This document shows positions 12,701-22,600 of a stretch of DNA of 64,000 nt, one piece after another. Position numbers and translations under genes: made by a program. Numbering within the stretch: position 1 is the stretch's first letter; every line of letters starts with the position of its first letter. Where the stretch lies: the NCBI GenBank assembly GCA_051294375.1, contig CM119267.1, forward strand, positions 17,090,606 through 17,154,605, read 5' to 3'. A model generated the notes under the pieces. The model was not told the DNA's origin. It did not search any database and saw only the letters and a list, made by a program, of their open reading frames with translations. This DNA comes from Paraspadella gotoi (taxonomy: Eukaryota; Chaetognatha).

Positions 12701-15200
12701 GAAAATTATCCTGCGGTCACATGTTCTGCATCGATTGCTGGGATCAGCATTTTGAAGTGCAGGTAGGCATTGCCGCAATTTTCTTTTCGACAGCTGTTAG
12801 AATAAAATAAAATAAGTATTCCCCGATCTAATACTTAAGGGAGTGGTCTTTTCATACAATTGAAACATTCTTTGAAATATTATACCACTTCATTGATAGG
12901 GAAGCCAGGTACTCTGGGAGTGAATAAACGAGACTGTGAGAGAGTCTTGATTGAAAGCTTGCAGTGACCTGCTATGTCATTATCTTGTAAGAGTGATGGA
13001 GGCCTTAAACCACCAAAGCCTGTCCAAAGTCAGGGGCAAGATAGCTTATTTATTAAATGAATGGATAATTTTTATATTGGTTGTACCAATTTCATAAAAT
13101 AAAAGTCCGATAATGAATCTTCATGAAAGTTTCTTCCCGACACAGCTTTGACATAAATTATATTGACAGTAAATCATCTAATTATTATTGAATTCAGATT
13201 CAACAAGGCGTTTCCTCAACGGTTCAGTGCATGGGACGCGAGTGCCAAATTCTCGCCCCTGAAGGTAAAAACGTGATTCTTAAAAATGTTACATTGTTCG
13301 TTTGGTAATTCTAAAAAAAAAAAAAATTGTTCAACTTCTACTTAGATTTTATACTCGATCTCCTCTCAAAACCGGAACTTCGGGAAAAATATCAAAAATT
13401 CGCATTTCGAGATCACGTGGACAGCCACCCTCATTTACGTTGTTGTCCAGGTGTAGCAAATTATCCAGTATCGATTAATACTTTAAAATGATTAAGTTTG
13501 CGATCAACCTTACATTCTCTTTGAAATTTTAAGGTCCGAACTGCCAAATGATTGCGCACGCCAAGCCTCCCCGCGCCAAAAGAGTTCAATGTAAAGTTTG
13601 CCTCACCTCCTTCTGTTTTCAGGCAAGTCGCGCGACAGTTCGTCTTAAAGCGCTAGTTATATTCATGCCCCAAATTCTATCTTTTACTTTCGTTAGTGTG
13701 GAAACGACTACCACGCCCCAACCGACTGCGACACCATTAAGAAATGGCTCACGAAATGCGCCGACGATTCTGAGACGGCCAATTACATTAGCGCACACAC
13801 AAAGGACTGCCCGAAATGTAATATTTGCATCGAGAAGAACGGAGGGTGTAATCATATGCAGTGTTGGAAATGCAAACACGATTTTTGCTGGATGTGCGCG
13901 GGCGATTGGAAAACTCATGGAAGGTTAATATTTGAAATAATGATTAATTACAAGATAAAATGTAATTGAATTTTTCGACACAGTGAATATTATGAATGCT
14001 CGCGCTACAAGGAAAACCCTAACATCGCAAATGAGAGCGCCCACGCAAAAGCTAGGGAAGCACTGAAGAAGTATTTGTTTTACTTCGAGCGTTGGGAAAA
14101 TCATGCTAAGGTAAGCTGTTTTAAATTTTAATCGTTGATCCCATTTAACAAATGACGACGTTGTATGTATGTATGTATGTAATCGACTAATCATTTTGTC
14201 AACCTCAGTCGCTGAATCTGGAGTCTCTATTCAAATCGAAAATCAGCGAGCGCATCAACGAGAAAGTATTGGCTTCTGACGGAACTTGGATCGATTGGCA
14301 GTATCTCATCGACGTCGTCAACGTCCTTACCAAATGCAGGTAAAACATCCCGGATTTTAATTTGATTTAAGTCCCTCGCGAGTGCATTACCGACATTTTT
14401 GTCTCAGATATACCCTTCAATACACCTACCCGTATGCCTACTATATGGAGACTGGCCCGAGGAAAAACCTCTTCGAATACCAACAAGCTCAGGTGAAAAA
14501 AAAATGGTTTGAATAATGTATGACTTCTCGTTTTTTTTTATATTGTTCAAGTTTCGTGGTTCATACGAATGTTTTTCCCCCCTTTTAGTTGGAAGCTGAA
14601 ATTGAAAGCCTCTCGTGGAAAGTGGAGCGAGCAGAGTCTCACGATCGAGGAGATATCGAAAACCAGACCGACGTCACAGAGAGGTTAGATTGCTTCAACC
14701 CTGTTTCGATTACTCTGGAGGGCGTCGTATTGGTGTTTTTTCCTTTTTAGCATCATGTTGTCTGGTTTTTTTAATTAATGAGATGAAAAGGTTAATCTGA
14801 ATGACCTTCCTTTGGTGATTTTTTGATCATTCATTCAGACGACGGATAACGCTGTTAAAAGACTTTAACGACGGATTTCAATGCGCGCCTCCAATGTCTG
14901 CGTGAGTATTATTATTATTATTATTATTATTATACTGGGAATGATATGTCCTTTGCGTCCTGAACTAAAATTCGTCTTCTCTCTTCCCTACCTTGCCTTT
15001 ACCTGTCATCCTCATACCTGTTACTACTTTTATTCTTCCTCTTTCTAACTTTTTTCCTTTCTGTCGACTTTGTTATCTATTCTCCCTTGACGCTGTTCTC
15101 TCCAAGTAGCAGCGCCTCTTTCTTGACGTCCGCACAACTGGGTCACTCCCTCCCTGCATCATCTTCGCCTCAACCATCGACGTCAAAAAACTTTATTTGA
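9702..15200 (+). CDS. ARIH2: Ariadne-2 RBR E3 ubiquitin ligase (TRIAD1)
   Basis: Fifteen exons (9702-9800, 9871-9945, 10026-10162, 12506-12602, 12667-12762, 13198-13264, 13346-13450, 13534-13622, 13697-13923, 13984-14110, 14209-14339, 14408-14492, 14589-14683, 14839-14901, 15107-15200) give 528 residues. After an acidic N-terminus and a UBA-like segment come RING1 (CQVC...[10 protein letters not shown]), the IBR (CCPG.NC...CKVC...CFQCG) and RING2. RING2 holds the catalytic-type cysteine context [19 protein letters not shown], and the C-terminal Ariadne domain includes [15 protein letters not shown] and YFERWENH. The sequence is nearly collinear with animal ARIH2, a HECT/RING-hybrid ligase that acts with neddylated CUL5 complexes. 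Introns 4 and 8 use GC donors (TCAG|GCTAGT and TCAG|GCAAGT). Intron 3 (10163-12505) is swollen by a 2.2 kb DNA transposon. The last exon adds a Ser/Pro-rich tail not typical of the family. Confidence 0.93.
10195..12418 (+). mobile_element. Non-autonomous DNA transposon, copy A (in ARIH2 intron 3)
   Basis: A 2224 bp element bounded by imperfect terminal inverted repeats of about 40 bp that begin GACACAATGAAAAAT. It is flanked by a 4 bp target-site duplication ATTT (10191-10194 and 12419-12422). It carries no open reading frame that looks like a transposase, so it must move in trans or be dead. A second, nearly identical copy lies at 21091-23328 in the same orientation. Differences seen by eye are scattered substitutions and small homopolymer indels. 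The 4 bp duplication does not fit Tc1/mariner (TA), piggyBac (TTAA), PIF/Harbinger (3 bp) or hAT (8 bp). The superfamily remains open. Confidence 0.88.
10811..10947. repeat. Nested inverted repeat inside transposon copy A
   Basis: An outer stem pairs TTGAGAATAATGG with CCATTATTCTCAA at the two ends. An inner perfect arm (ATCAGCCTCTAG / CTAGAGGCTGAT, about 10861-10897) is separated by a short loop. The same nested structure is kept in copy B at 21707-21844, so it is part of the element. It could be a transposase-binding or recombination feature, or a hairpin in RNA. Confidence 0.8.
12895..13145 (+). repeat. Dispersed foldback/MITE-like repeat, copy 1
   Basis: Lies in ARIH2 intron 5. It contains a block running from CACCAAAGCCTGTCCAAAG through the core ATTGGTTGTACCAAT, followed by a second block starting AAAAGTCC. 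The first block recurs in inverted orientation at 46470-46562 and in part at 29189-29237 and 48171-48203. The left limit is approximate. Confidence 0.65.
14163..14180. repeat. (GTAT)n microsatellite
   Basis: About four and a half tandem copies of a GTAT-type tetranucleotide in ARIH2 intron 10. No function inferred. Confidence 0.9.
14908..14932. repeat. (ATT)n microsatellite
   Basis: About eight tandem ATT trinucleotides directly after the donor of the last ARIH2 intron. A length-variable marker at most. Confidence 0.9.
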
Positions 15201-16560
15201 TTTATTTTTGCTTTTGTTCGTTCAAAACAATCGCTTTTTTCCATTTTTGTGGTGATTTTAAATAGAAATGGTTACTCGAAAATTAAAAGTGAAATACTGC
15301 GGTTTCTATTGTCTTCTCCACCCCAGTTAAAATTATTGATTACGCGCTCCCTTTGATGATTTGTGAATGTTTTAACAATTCTTTGCGTTATTTTAAACGT
15401 TTGTAGTCCAGGCCTTTTACCAGAACTACTGTGTGACGTTTCGATTTGTTATTATCGATTGATGTTATTATTCTTTACTGTTTACTACGAAATGGAAATG
15501 TGTTCTTACAGGAAAAAGTTTTGTTTAAAAAGTCATTTTAAATGTTGTTAGGCAGGGGTGCTTTATTGCTTGAATCTGGACTGCATAGTGCTCAGTCCAC
15601 ACACTTAGACGATTTTTTTTGGTGTTTATTTAATTTCTTATTTATTAAATACAACAAGACTTGAGTGATATTTTAATTTATGAAGATTAACACCTGGTTT
15701 CATCAGCTAGTATTTGAACTAAGATTTTATACTTTCACTGGATTTCATCTTGCAGACATAGATTTTACTTGCTACGCCGCGTCTAGTACCCATTTGGAAT
15801 ATTCTGCGAAATCTTCTATGTAGCTTGCTATTGAGGTAAAATTATTATTATTATTAATACAGTTCTGTCCAGATTTTTTTGACACGAGGTGTCAATTTCT
15901 AGAATCAGTGGTTTCCCTTTTAACGATCTCAAAACTGATTTTGATTTTGTCGCCTAACAATTTTGGATAGCTGTAGAAGTAATTTATCCGCTCGTTGTTT
16001 AGCCGTAAATTTTCAAGTGGCCATTTCTATCGCTAAATCACACTTCTCCTTAGTTTATTTGCCGCTTTCAATTTACTTGTCAAGAAGTAGCCGTAGTTGT
16101 GAAGCACCTTTATTTAAGCAACTGTTTTTATATGTATAATTTGAAGTCACGTTGTTTTTATCATTTATTTGCACGGAATGTTTTGGCATGAAAATGTCCA
16201 AAGTTAATGTTAACCCGGAAATTCATTCATAAGCCAACTTCAAGATAGCCACCTGAGTTTTTCGCAGTTATTTAAAAAAACTTGGCATATTTTTTAAAAC
16301 AAACAGATTTTCCTTAGAACTATTGCTGTAGAAATATGCTTTTGTGAATTTATTACTAGAAAAACAAACCGTTTACTACGTCTTGGTTCATTGTTTTGAT
16401 TACATTAAAAACTTTTTTATTCGACTTTTGATTTTTTTGGTGTTATATAACTAAATCAGCAATATACTATTATCCGTTAAATAATTTTTCTTCAAAGAAA
16501 CTGGTGCTCATATGACTCTTGCGCCCTTTAAAATATTAATATAATTAAATCTTACTTTGT
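15201..16560. other. AT-rich spacer downstream of ARIH2
   Basis: No gene can be supported. One exon-like fragment at about 15755-15837 is bounded by AG and GT signals but contains an in-frame TAG and does not join in phase to the downstream coding-like region. It may be part of the same decayed locus. Confidence 0.4.
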
Positions 16561-16564
16561 TTCA

Positions 16565-18183
16565 GATTTCGATAAATTATATTCGTTCTGTAATGATGTC
16601 TTCTTCGACCGCGGGTCGGTATTCGTCGAATATGACGAATTTCATCATATTGCAAATTGATCATCGAGCATAGATAATAAGCGAATCGAAGAAGCTCACG
16701 CTCAGCATTGTTTCTTGAGCGGCGAGGTTAAAAACGGATATTGTCAGGACAGCGTTAACGGTGCAAATGCAATCAGCTCCATAAGCGAGGTTCATCATCG
16801 GGAAGGTCCTTGCTTTAAATTTGGTAACAGATTTTGCGGCTTTAGGATATGTATTATATCTTGACATATCATTTTCTAATATGAAGCCATCTAGAAGAAA
16901 AAATTATATTGAAAATTTAATTCGGCTTCGATGTATGAAAATATTTTTTGTTAGAAGAAAAACCTATACATAGTATACTGTAATAATTCTTAAAATATGA
17001 ATAAGATTATATTTAAAAATCATAAAAAGTTCGTTAACAATTATCAGAATGACGCAGGAAATTTAGAAGGTATTGATCAAGGACTGTCCGACTCGTACTT
17101 CTTCCATATGATTGAAAAACTACGTATTTATGTATATTATAATATTTGGATTAAATTTGAAACCCCGCTAAATTTCCTACGCCCGAGATAACGAAAGTCC
17201 CAATACGTCCGAGGATGAATTTCATACGCCGCCGTCTTCTCCGATTTCACCGAAAGATGATAATCCTGAATATCCCGATTCTACCTTTGCCCGGAATCCT
17301 CGTTTTAGATTGTCTTTTACTCCTCTGTTGGCATCGAACTGGAATCCTTTTATTCCACTGCTTTCTATGAAGAAGGAACCCTGCTGCGTTAACTCGGATC
17401 CACGTTCGCTTGAGTCGAAACGAGCATCAAGATTCTTTTACAAATCTTCGCGAGATTGACTCGGGTTGTCTTCTAAGGGAGTCAACATTTTCCAAGAGGC
17501 GCTCGACTGTGAATATGCGATCCGAGATTCCGTGCGAAAACTTGGTTAGCTCGTTTATCAAAAAGCCTTCTGGTAGTACAAAATTAAAATTGAGTTCTTT
17601 TGTCGGGCCAAAATCTGTTTTTTTTTTCGTGGCGAATCCCGTTGCTCCTATGAGCAGCCCCCCCAGTTCGAAATATAAAAATGATAGGTCCAAGACCCTG
17701 GTTTCGTAACTCCCTTCTCTGCGATCGTGTTCCGTGGTTCTGGAAAGAATCGACGACGTCGAACCGACTTCGTTAATCGTCTCTGATAAGACTACGATCG
17801 TCGAGTTCACTTGGGGACGTCAGGTTTTGTTTCTTTGGGAAAGCCAAGAGGCGGAGACCATAACTGATTCTCGCAAAGCTTGCTACGTCAAATTTTTGCC
17901 CGGCTCTCATTTTCATCGACGCGACGACAACGTTGTCGTTGCGCCCAAAAAATGGGACTACCTTTTCTTGGCCGATTGGAAACGACTATCCCATGAAGAC
18001 AAAATAGACCTCTACTACAACATGACCAGCACTCCCGTCGAGATGGCATTTTCGTGGGGAAGAGAGTACTTTTCAGGATGGCGAAAGGGAAAGTCCTTCT
18101 TCTTTAGGTTCTCTCGATCAACGCCCTGGCTGGAGTTTAAGTACATAAATAGTGAAAATTATTCGCTAGTTGATTTGTTTTAA
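16565..18183 (+). pseudogene. Degenerate coding region of unknown family
   Basis: Several stretches on the + strand have coding-like composition but are broken. At 16565-16857 a frame is interrupted by an in-frame TGA. At 17176-17453 a Pro/Ser/Asp-rich segment (DNESPNTSEDEFHTPPSSP) ends in TGA and overlaps the next frame, which suggests a frameshift. At 17410-18183 another frame has one in-frame TAA at 17707-17709. The final open part starts with ATG at 17734 (149 residues) and contains two similar segments, VEFTWGRQVLFLW and MAFSWGREYFSGW, about 85 residues apart. The second is followed by FRFSRSTPWLEFKYI, loosely like a glycogen-binding E-set/CBM48 fold. All three stop codons occur, so decay is likelier than recoding. 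I do not recognise the parent gene. An alternative is a real gene with introns I failed to place. Confidence 0.35.
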
Positions 18184-18261
18184 AAATTATGAATGAAAAC
18201 TACGTACGGTATTTTATTTTTCTACAATTTATTTTTCTCGTTTTTCGGTGTTTGTTTTTAG

Positions 18262-19387
18262 ATGGCCTCGGTTTTTCCATTGACTTTTTCCCGCACGATC
18301 GCGCGTCGCCTCTCGGGTACCACGTCAATCGTCTTACCCATACGCGCAAACTTTTCTCAATCCGTACTTTTCAACAATTTTAATTCGAGATTCGACGTCT
18401 CATCTCTGCTCGTTTCCGATGTCCGATGGTGGGCCTTCTCTTCGGTACGGCTCAAGAGTAAAGACAGGGGCGGTAAAGGTACATAACCGTCTATCGCTTT
18501 TATCTTGCGAGAGATAAGGAAATTTGTTCCCTGATCGTCATCGTCAGAAATAAATAAATTAGAGCAAATTAATAATATTTGAAACGTTTAATAAAAAGGA
18601 AAAGGCAAAGGAAAAGTGGGTCGCGTGTTCTTTGATGCCGACCTTTTCGCACAAGTCGTCGACCACGAAGGGTTCAAGACGGAGATCGACCAAGTGGTGG
18701 AGAATCTCCGATGTGACTTTGCGTCGCAGTTCACCCTGCGAACTAACGCTGGCGTTTTCGACCAGCTCGAGGTGTGAATAGAGCAACAAAAGTTGACAAG
18801 GTTGTGTCCAGTAACAGATTTCAGACACCAGGTTCTAGAGATTATTTGGATGACCCCGACTGCATCGATGATTTCGTTCGTAGGTGAAAACTGAAGACGG
18901 AGACTTCGCACTGAACGAACTGGGCACGATTGCCCAGAAAAACCCGGGACTCGTCGTGGTCAACATGGCGTCGTTGCCGAATTATATTCCAGACGTTATG
19001 AAGGCGATCCAAGAGTCGAACCTTAACGTAAATCCCCAGCATCAAAACCTTGAGATATTGCTCCCATTGCCTAAAGTCACCAAGGTACTCGTTTATCATG
19101 TTAATTATTTAAAAAAAAAACACTTTACTGACGACATTTCAAAGGATCACCGCCAGCGTCTATCCGATGGCGCTAAGAAACGGACCGAGTCTTTCAAAGC
19201 CGACCTTCGCAAAATCGCCGCCAAGTTTACCCGCCTGGCGAAAAAGAGCAAGGACGACAGGGTCTCGGAAGACGCCATCTTCGCCGTAGAGACTTGGATC
19301 AGACAGGAAACGGACAACGCCGTCGCTGTCGGGGAAGAATCGCTTAAAAAGAAGCAGGAAGATTTGTTGGACACTGGATTAAAATAG
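18262..19387 (+). CDS. MRRF: Mitochondrial ribosome recycling factor
   Basis: Four exons (18262-18478, 18599-18771, 18884-19084, 19145-19387) give 277 residues. The N-terminus is rich in Arg, Ser and hydrophobic residues without acidic ones, as expected of a mitochondrial presequence. The RRF fold follows: a GKGKGKVGRV lead-in, the ribosome-recycling core around VNMASLP and a run equivalent to LPLPKVTKDHRQ. It ends in long amphipathic helices (LRKIAAKFTRLAKKSKDDRVSED). RRF works with mitochondrial EF-G2 to split post-termination ribosomes. The start codon is immediately preceded by a pyrimidine-rich tract ending TTTTTAG, that is, a 3' splice-site-like sequence directly abutting ATG. An ATTAAA-type polyadenylation signal is seen near 19439. 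The spacer to the next gene is only about 250 bp. Confidence 0.92.
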
Positions 19388-19635
19388 GCACATAGGAAGT
19401 TGGAGAAAAACATTTTTTTTATTTCGAGTTGAAAAATTATTAAAGATATAATCAATAATCAATAGGTGAAATGTTTTTTTTGCTTTTTGCCTCGTTCTGA
19501 AATTTTTTTTATTATATTTTGTTTACTTAGACTCAGTCTTAAAAGTTAAACGGAAAATTCTAAATTTAAAATCGAAGTCGCAAAGGAAACCTTGAATTAG
19601 ATTTTAAATATAAAATCGAAAGGGTAAAACTGGCC

Positions 19636-22600
19636 ATGGCTTCAAACTACGGTCCGCGTTCATTGAATCCGGCGCTACGAGCCTCGGCGGAACCCCTAAG
19701 TCTCGAATCGAGGACACGGACGGCGTCGCGCGGAAGCGCTTCCAGCGGCGTTGCTTCCACGCCATCGCGTGTGAGCGGCACGTTGCCAATCCGTATCCCG
19801 GTGGTCTCGCTAACCTCGGATAAAGGAAAGCTAAATGTCGTTGTCTCCAATATCGAACAAGACGGAATCCTACATTTGCAGAATTTAAAGGTTTGTGAGG
19901 AATAAAATTTATAATTGAGTTTATATACATCACGTAATCGCGTTTGCTACTGCCGTCCTTAGTGGGCTCAAGGTTTTAACAACCTCATGGTCAAGCTGAA
20001 TATGGAAATGAAAAAGCGGACAGACAACACAAAGAACGAGAAAAACGGAACGAGTTGGTTGCCGGATAAAGGGTTGTATTGCGTTGCCAAAAGTATCGTG
20101 GACGGTTGTTGGTATCGCGCAGTCGTCTTGGAAGTTCTCGAAACTGGTACTAATATTGGTAAATATGAAACAATGAATTATCATTTAGGCGGAGAGGGTT
20201 ATTGACCAATGACGAAATTTTAAGGGATCATCGTCAAGTACATCGACTTTGGCAACGACGAGATTCTTTCTGCTTCCGACGTTTACCCCATGACGCCATA
20301 TTTTTTCAAATTTCCCGCTCAAGCCATAAGCGTTCGATTACACGGAAGCCAAACAGCCCTTCCAGAAGGCGTAGCCGACTCTATGCTCTTGGAGCTGACG
20401 GATCAAATAATAAATAATCATTTTAAATGTCAAGTCGTCAACAAACGAGATATGGAAAACCGAGTCTTTGTGGAGTTGTTTACGGTTCAAAATGGTTAGT
20501 GAGTTGAAAAAAAAAAAGCTTTAAAATTTTTAAAGTGAAGAATACAAAGTCGACTCTTCACCCCTCTCCTTTCCTGCAGGTAAAGCTTCTCAAAATCTTA
20601 TGGACATCCTCATCGAGAGATACCGCCCTGGATCCTCACGCCCCGGGGGCCGCTCGTCCTCGCACTCGCTCGTCACCCCATCGTCTTCTCAATTGTCCAA
20701 CCGTGTCGCCAGCGAACTTCCTTTTAAGCGAATGCGCTTGGAGGATGGTAAAAAGTATGACGTTCTCCTTGTTTACTGCCTGAGCCCCGGTGCGTTTTGG
20801 TGCCAACTAGAGCAAGAGCGGGATCGTCTGGAGCAGTTGATGGATTATCTGCAGCGATTATACCGCTCTAACCGATTGCGCCCGCTGGGTTGTTGGCCGC
20901 CCGATGCGAGGCAAGCCATTGCTGCTCAGTTTACCCACGACAACGCTTGGTATCGAGGGGTGGTGCTTGGATTCGCTGACAACAAAGCAGAAGTAGGTTG
21001 AATCAGTTAATCAGTTAATTTTGCTTTGGCTGAGATTGAAAGAGAGAAGTTAATTTTTCCCTCGTTCGTTTTGTTATTTTTGTTTTTTAGGACACAATGA
21101 AAAATAACGTGGCGTTACTGTCTCGTGCTGATTTTGTCCCTTTAAAATTGTTTCTGAGCCAAATTAATTGATTATTACTTTTGGTAATATGTGCGATATA
21201 CACTACTGGACATTACTGTGTCTGACCATAACCGATGACCATCAACAAAAAAGCTAACTAGATCAAAAATAGTAAAAAAGATGAAGCAATATAGCTCGAA
21301 ACGCTTACAAAATTTTAGACCATTGCTTTTATAAATGCAAAAAAAATATTATTAATATTAAAACAAAATTTTAACGATAACTTAATAGTTAACCGAAACC
21401 AAGATGAATATTTTTTACCCATCATTTCTTTAATTTATATGAATCATATGTTTGTAATTAGTCAATTAATCTAAATAACAATATGACAAATTCATTTTTA
21501 ATTTTTTTATTAATGGGAAGTTTTTACTGCTTACTCCCCTTGTGTTTAATTATCTAATATTTTAGAAGTATTTCCAAAAACCTTATATAATTACTATATT
21601 TTCACTTTTTTTTCAATTCTTTCAAACAAAAACAACATCATAAAAACATTTTAAATTAATAAAAAAAAATTGATTGAATGATTTTGGAAAAAAAATATTT
21701 TGAAACTTGAGAATAATGGATTTTGAGTTAGGAAAAAAACTTTGCAATTCTAAAAAATCAGCCTCTAGCCTTTCGATTTTTCTAGAGGCTGATTTTTTTA
21801 TTTTTTTTATATTTTGATTTTCTATGCAAAACCATTATTCTCAATGAGCATAGGTCGGAGGAAATTTTTTTCCAAACAATTTGAAAAAATTTCAGCTTTT
21901 TTAATTAGGCTTTTTTTGGGGAAATAAATAAATCAATTATTATTACGATGGGTACATCTGAAAGTGATATGTCTCTAAATGACAAAAAAATTTTTTTCAA
22001 GTTTTATTTTAAAATTTAAGTATTGTATCAATAGAAATAAGTGAGATACTCCCGCTTTGCCAAAATTTTTATTTAACAAAGATTTGTACTGCGTAGTTTG
22101 AAAAAGTTATTTTTTTAAATAACTTTTGAAAGAAAAGAGCTAGCAAGATGGATGTGGTATCAAATTAAAGCCCTAATCATGGGACACCTTTTCTAAAAAA
22201 GTTTTATTAAATTAAATCCATAAATCTTTACACAGCTTTTGTTTAAATCAGAGTTAAAAGTATAACAGTTTTTTGCTTTAAAAATTTTAATGAAGGCATA
22301 TGAATTTTTTTTATTTTTCTTTTGTAATTTGAAAAGGAAAGACTGAATTACATTTTGATTATTATTAAATTTTCTTTATTCCATAAAACTGCTTATTATT
22401 TTTAAGTTAAAGTAAAAAATAAGCAAAAATTTATATTGTAGCTTGATAAAATGGTCTTTTTAAATATCAAAAATGATAAATACAAAAATGTTTTCAGCTT
22501 GATATAAACAGTCTGGACATCTACCTTCTTGTCTGTGGAAAAAAAATCGGCATTTTTTATTATCTTTAACTGCAAACTAAAAGCTTGATACACTGCTTGT

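Noticed and set aside
16661-16867. 68-codon minus-strand frame with hydrophobic stretches
   Set aside because: Could not be extended by splice signals on the minus strand; it overlaps the better supported + strand coding-like region.
16565-18183. In-frame stops as recoding (selenocysteine or alternative code)
   Set aside because: TGA and TAA stops plus a frame change all occur here, while neighbouring genes use all three stops normally; decay is simpler.
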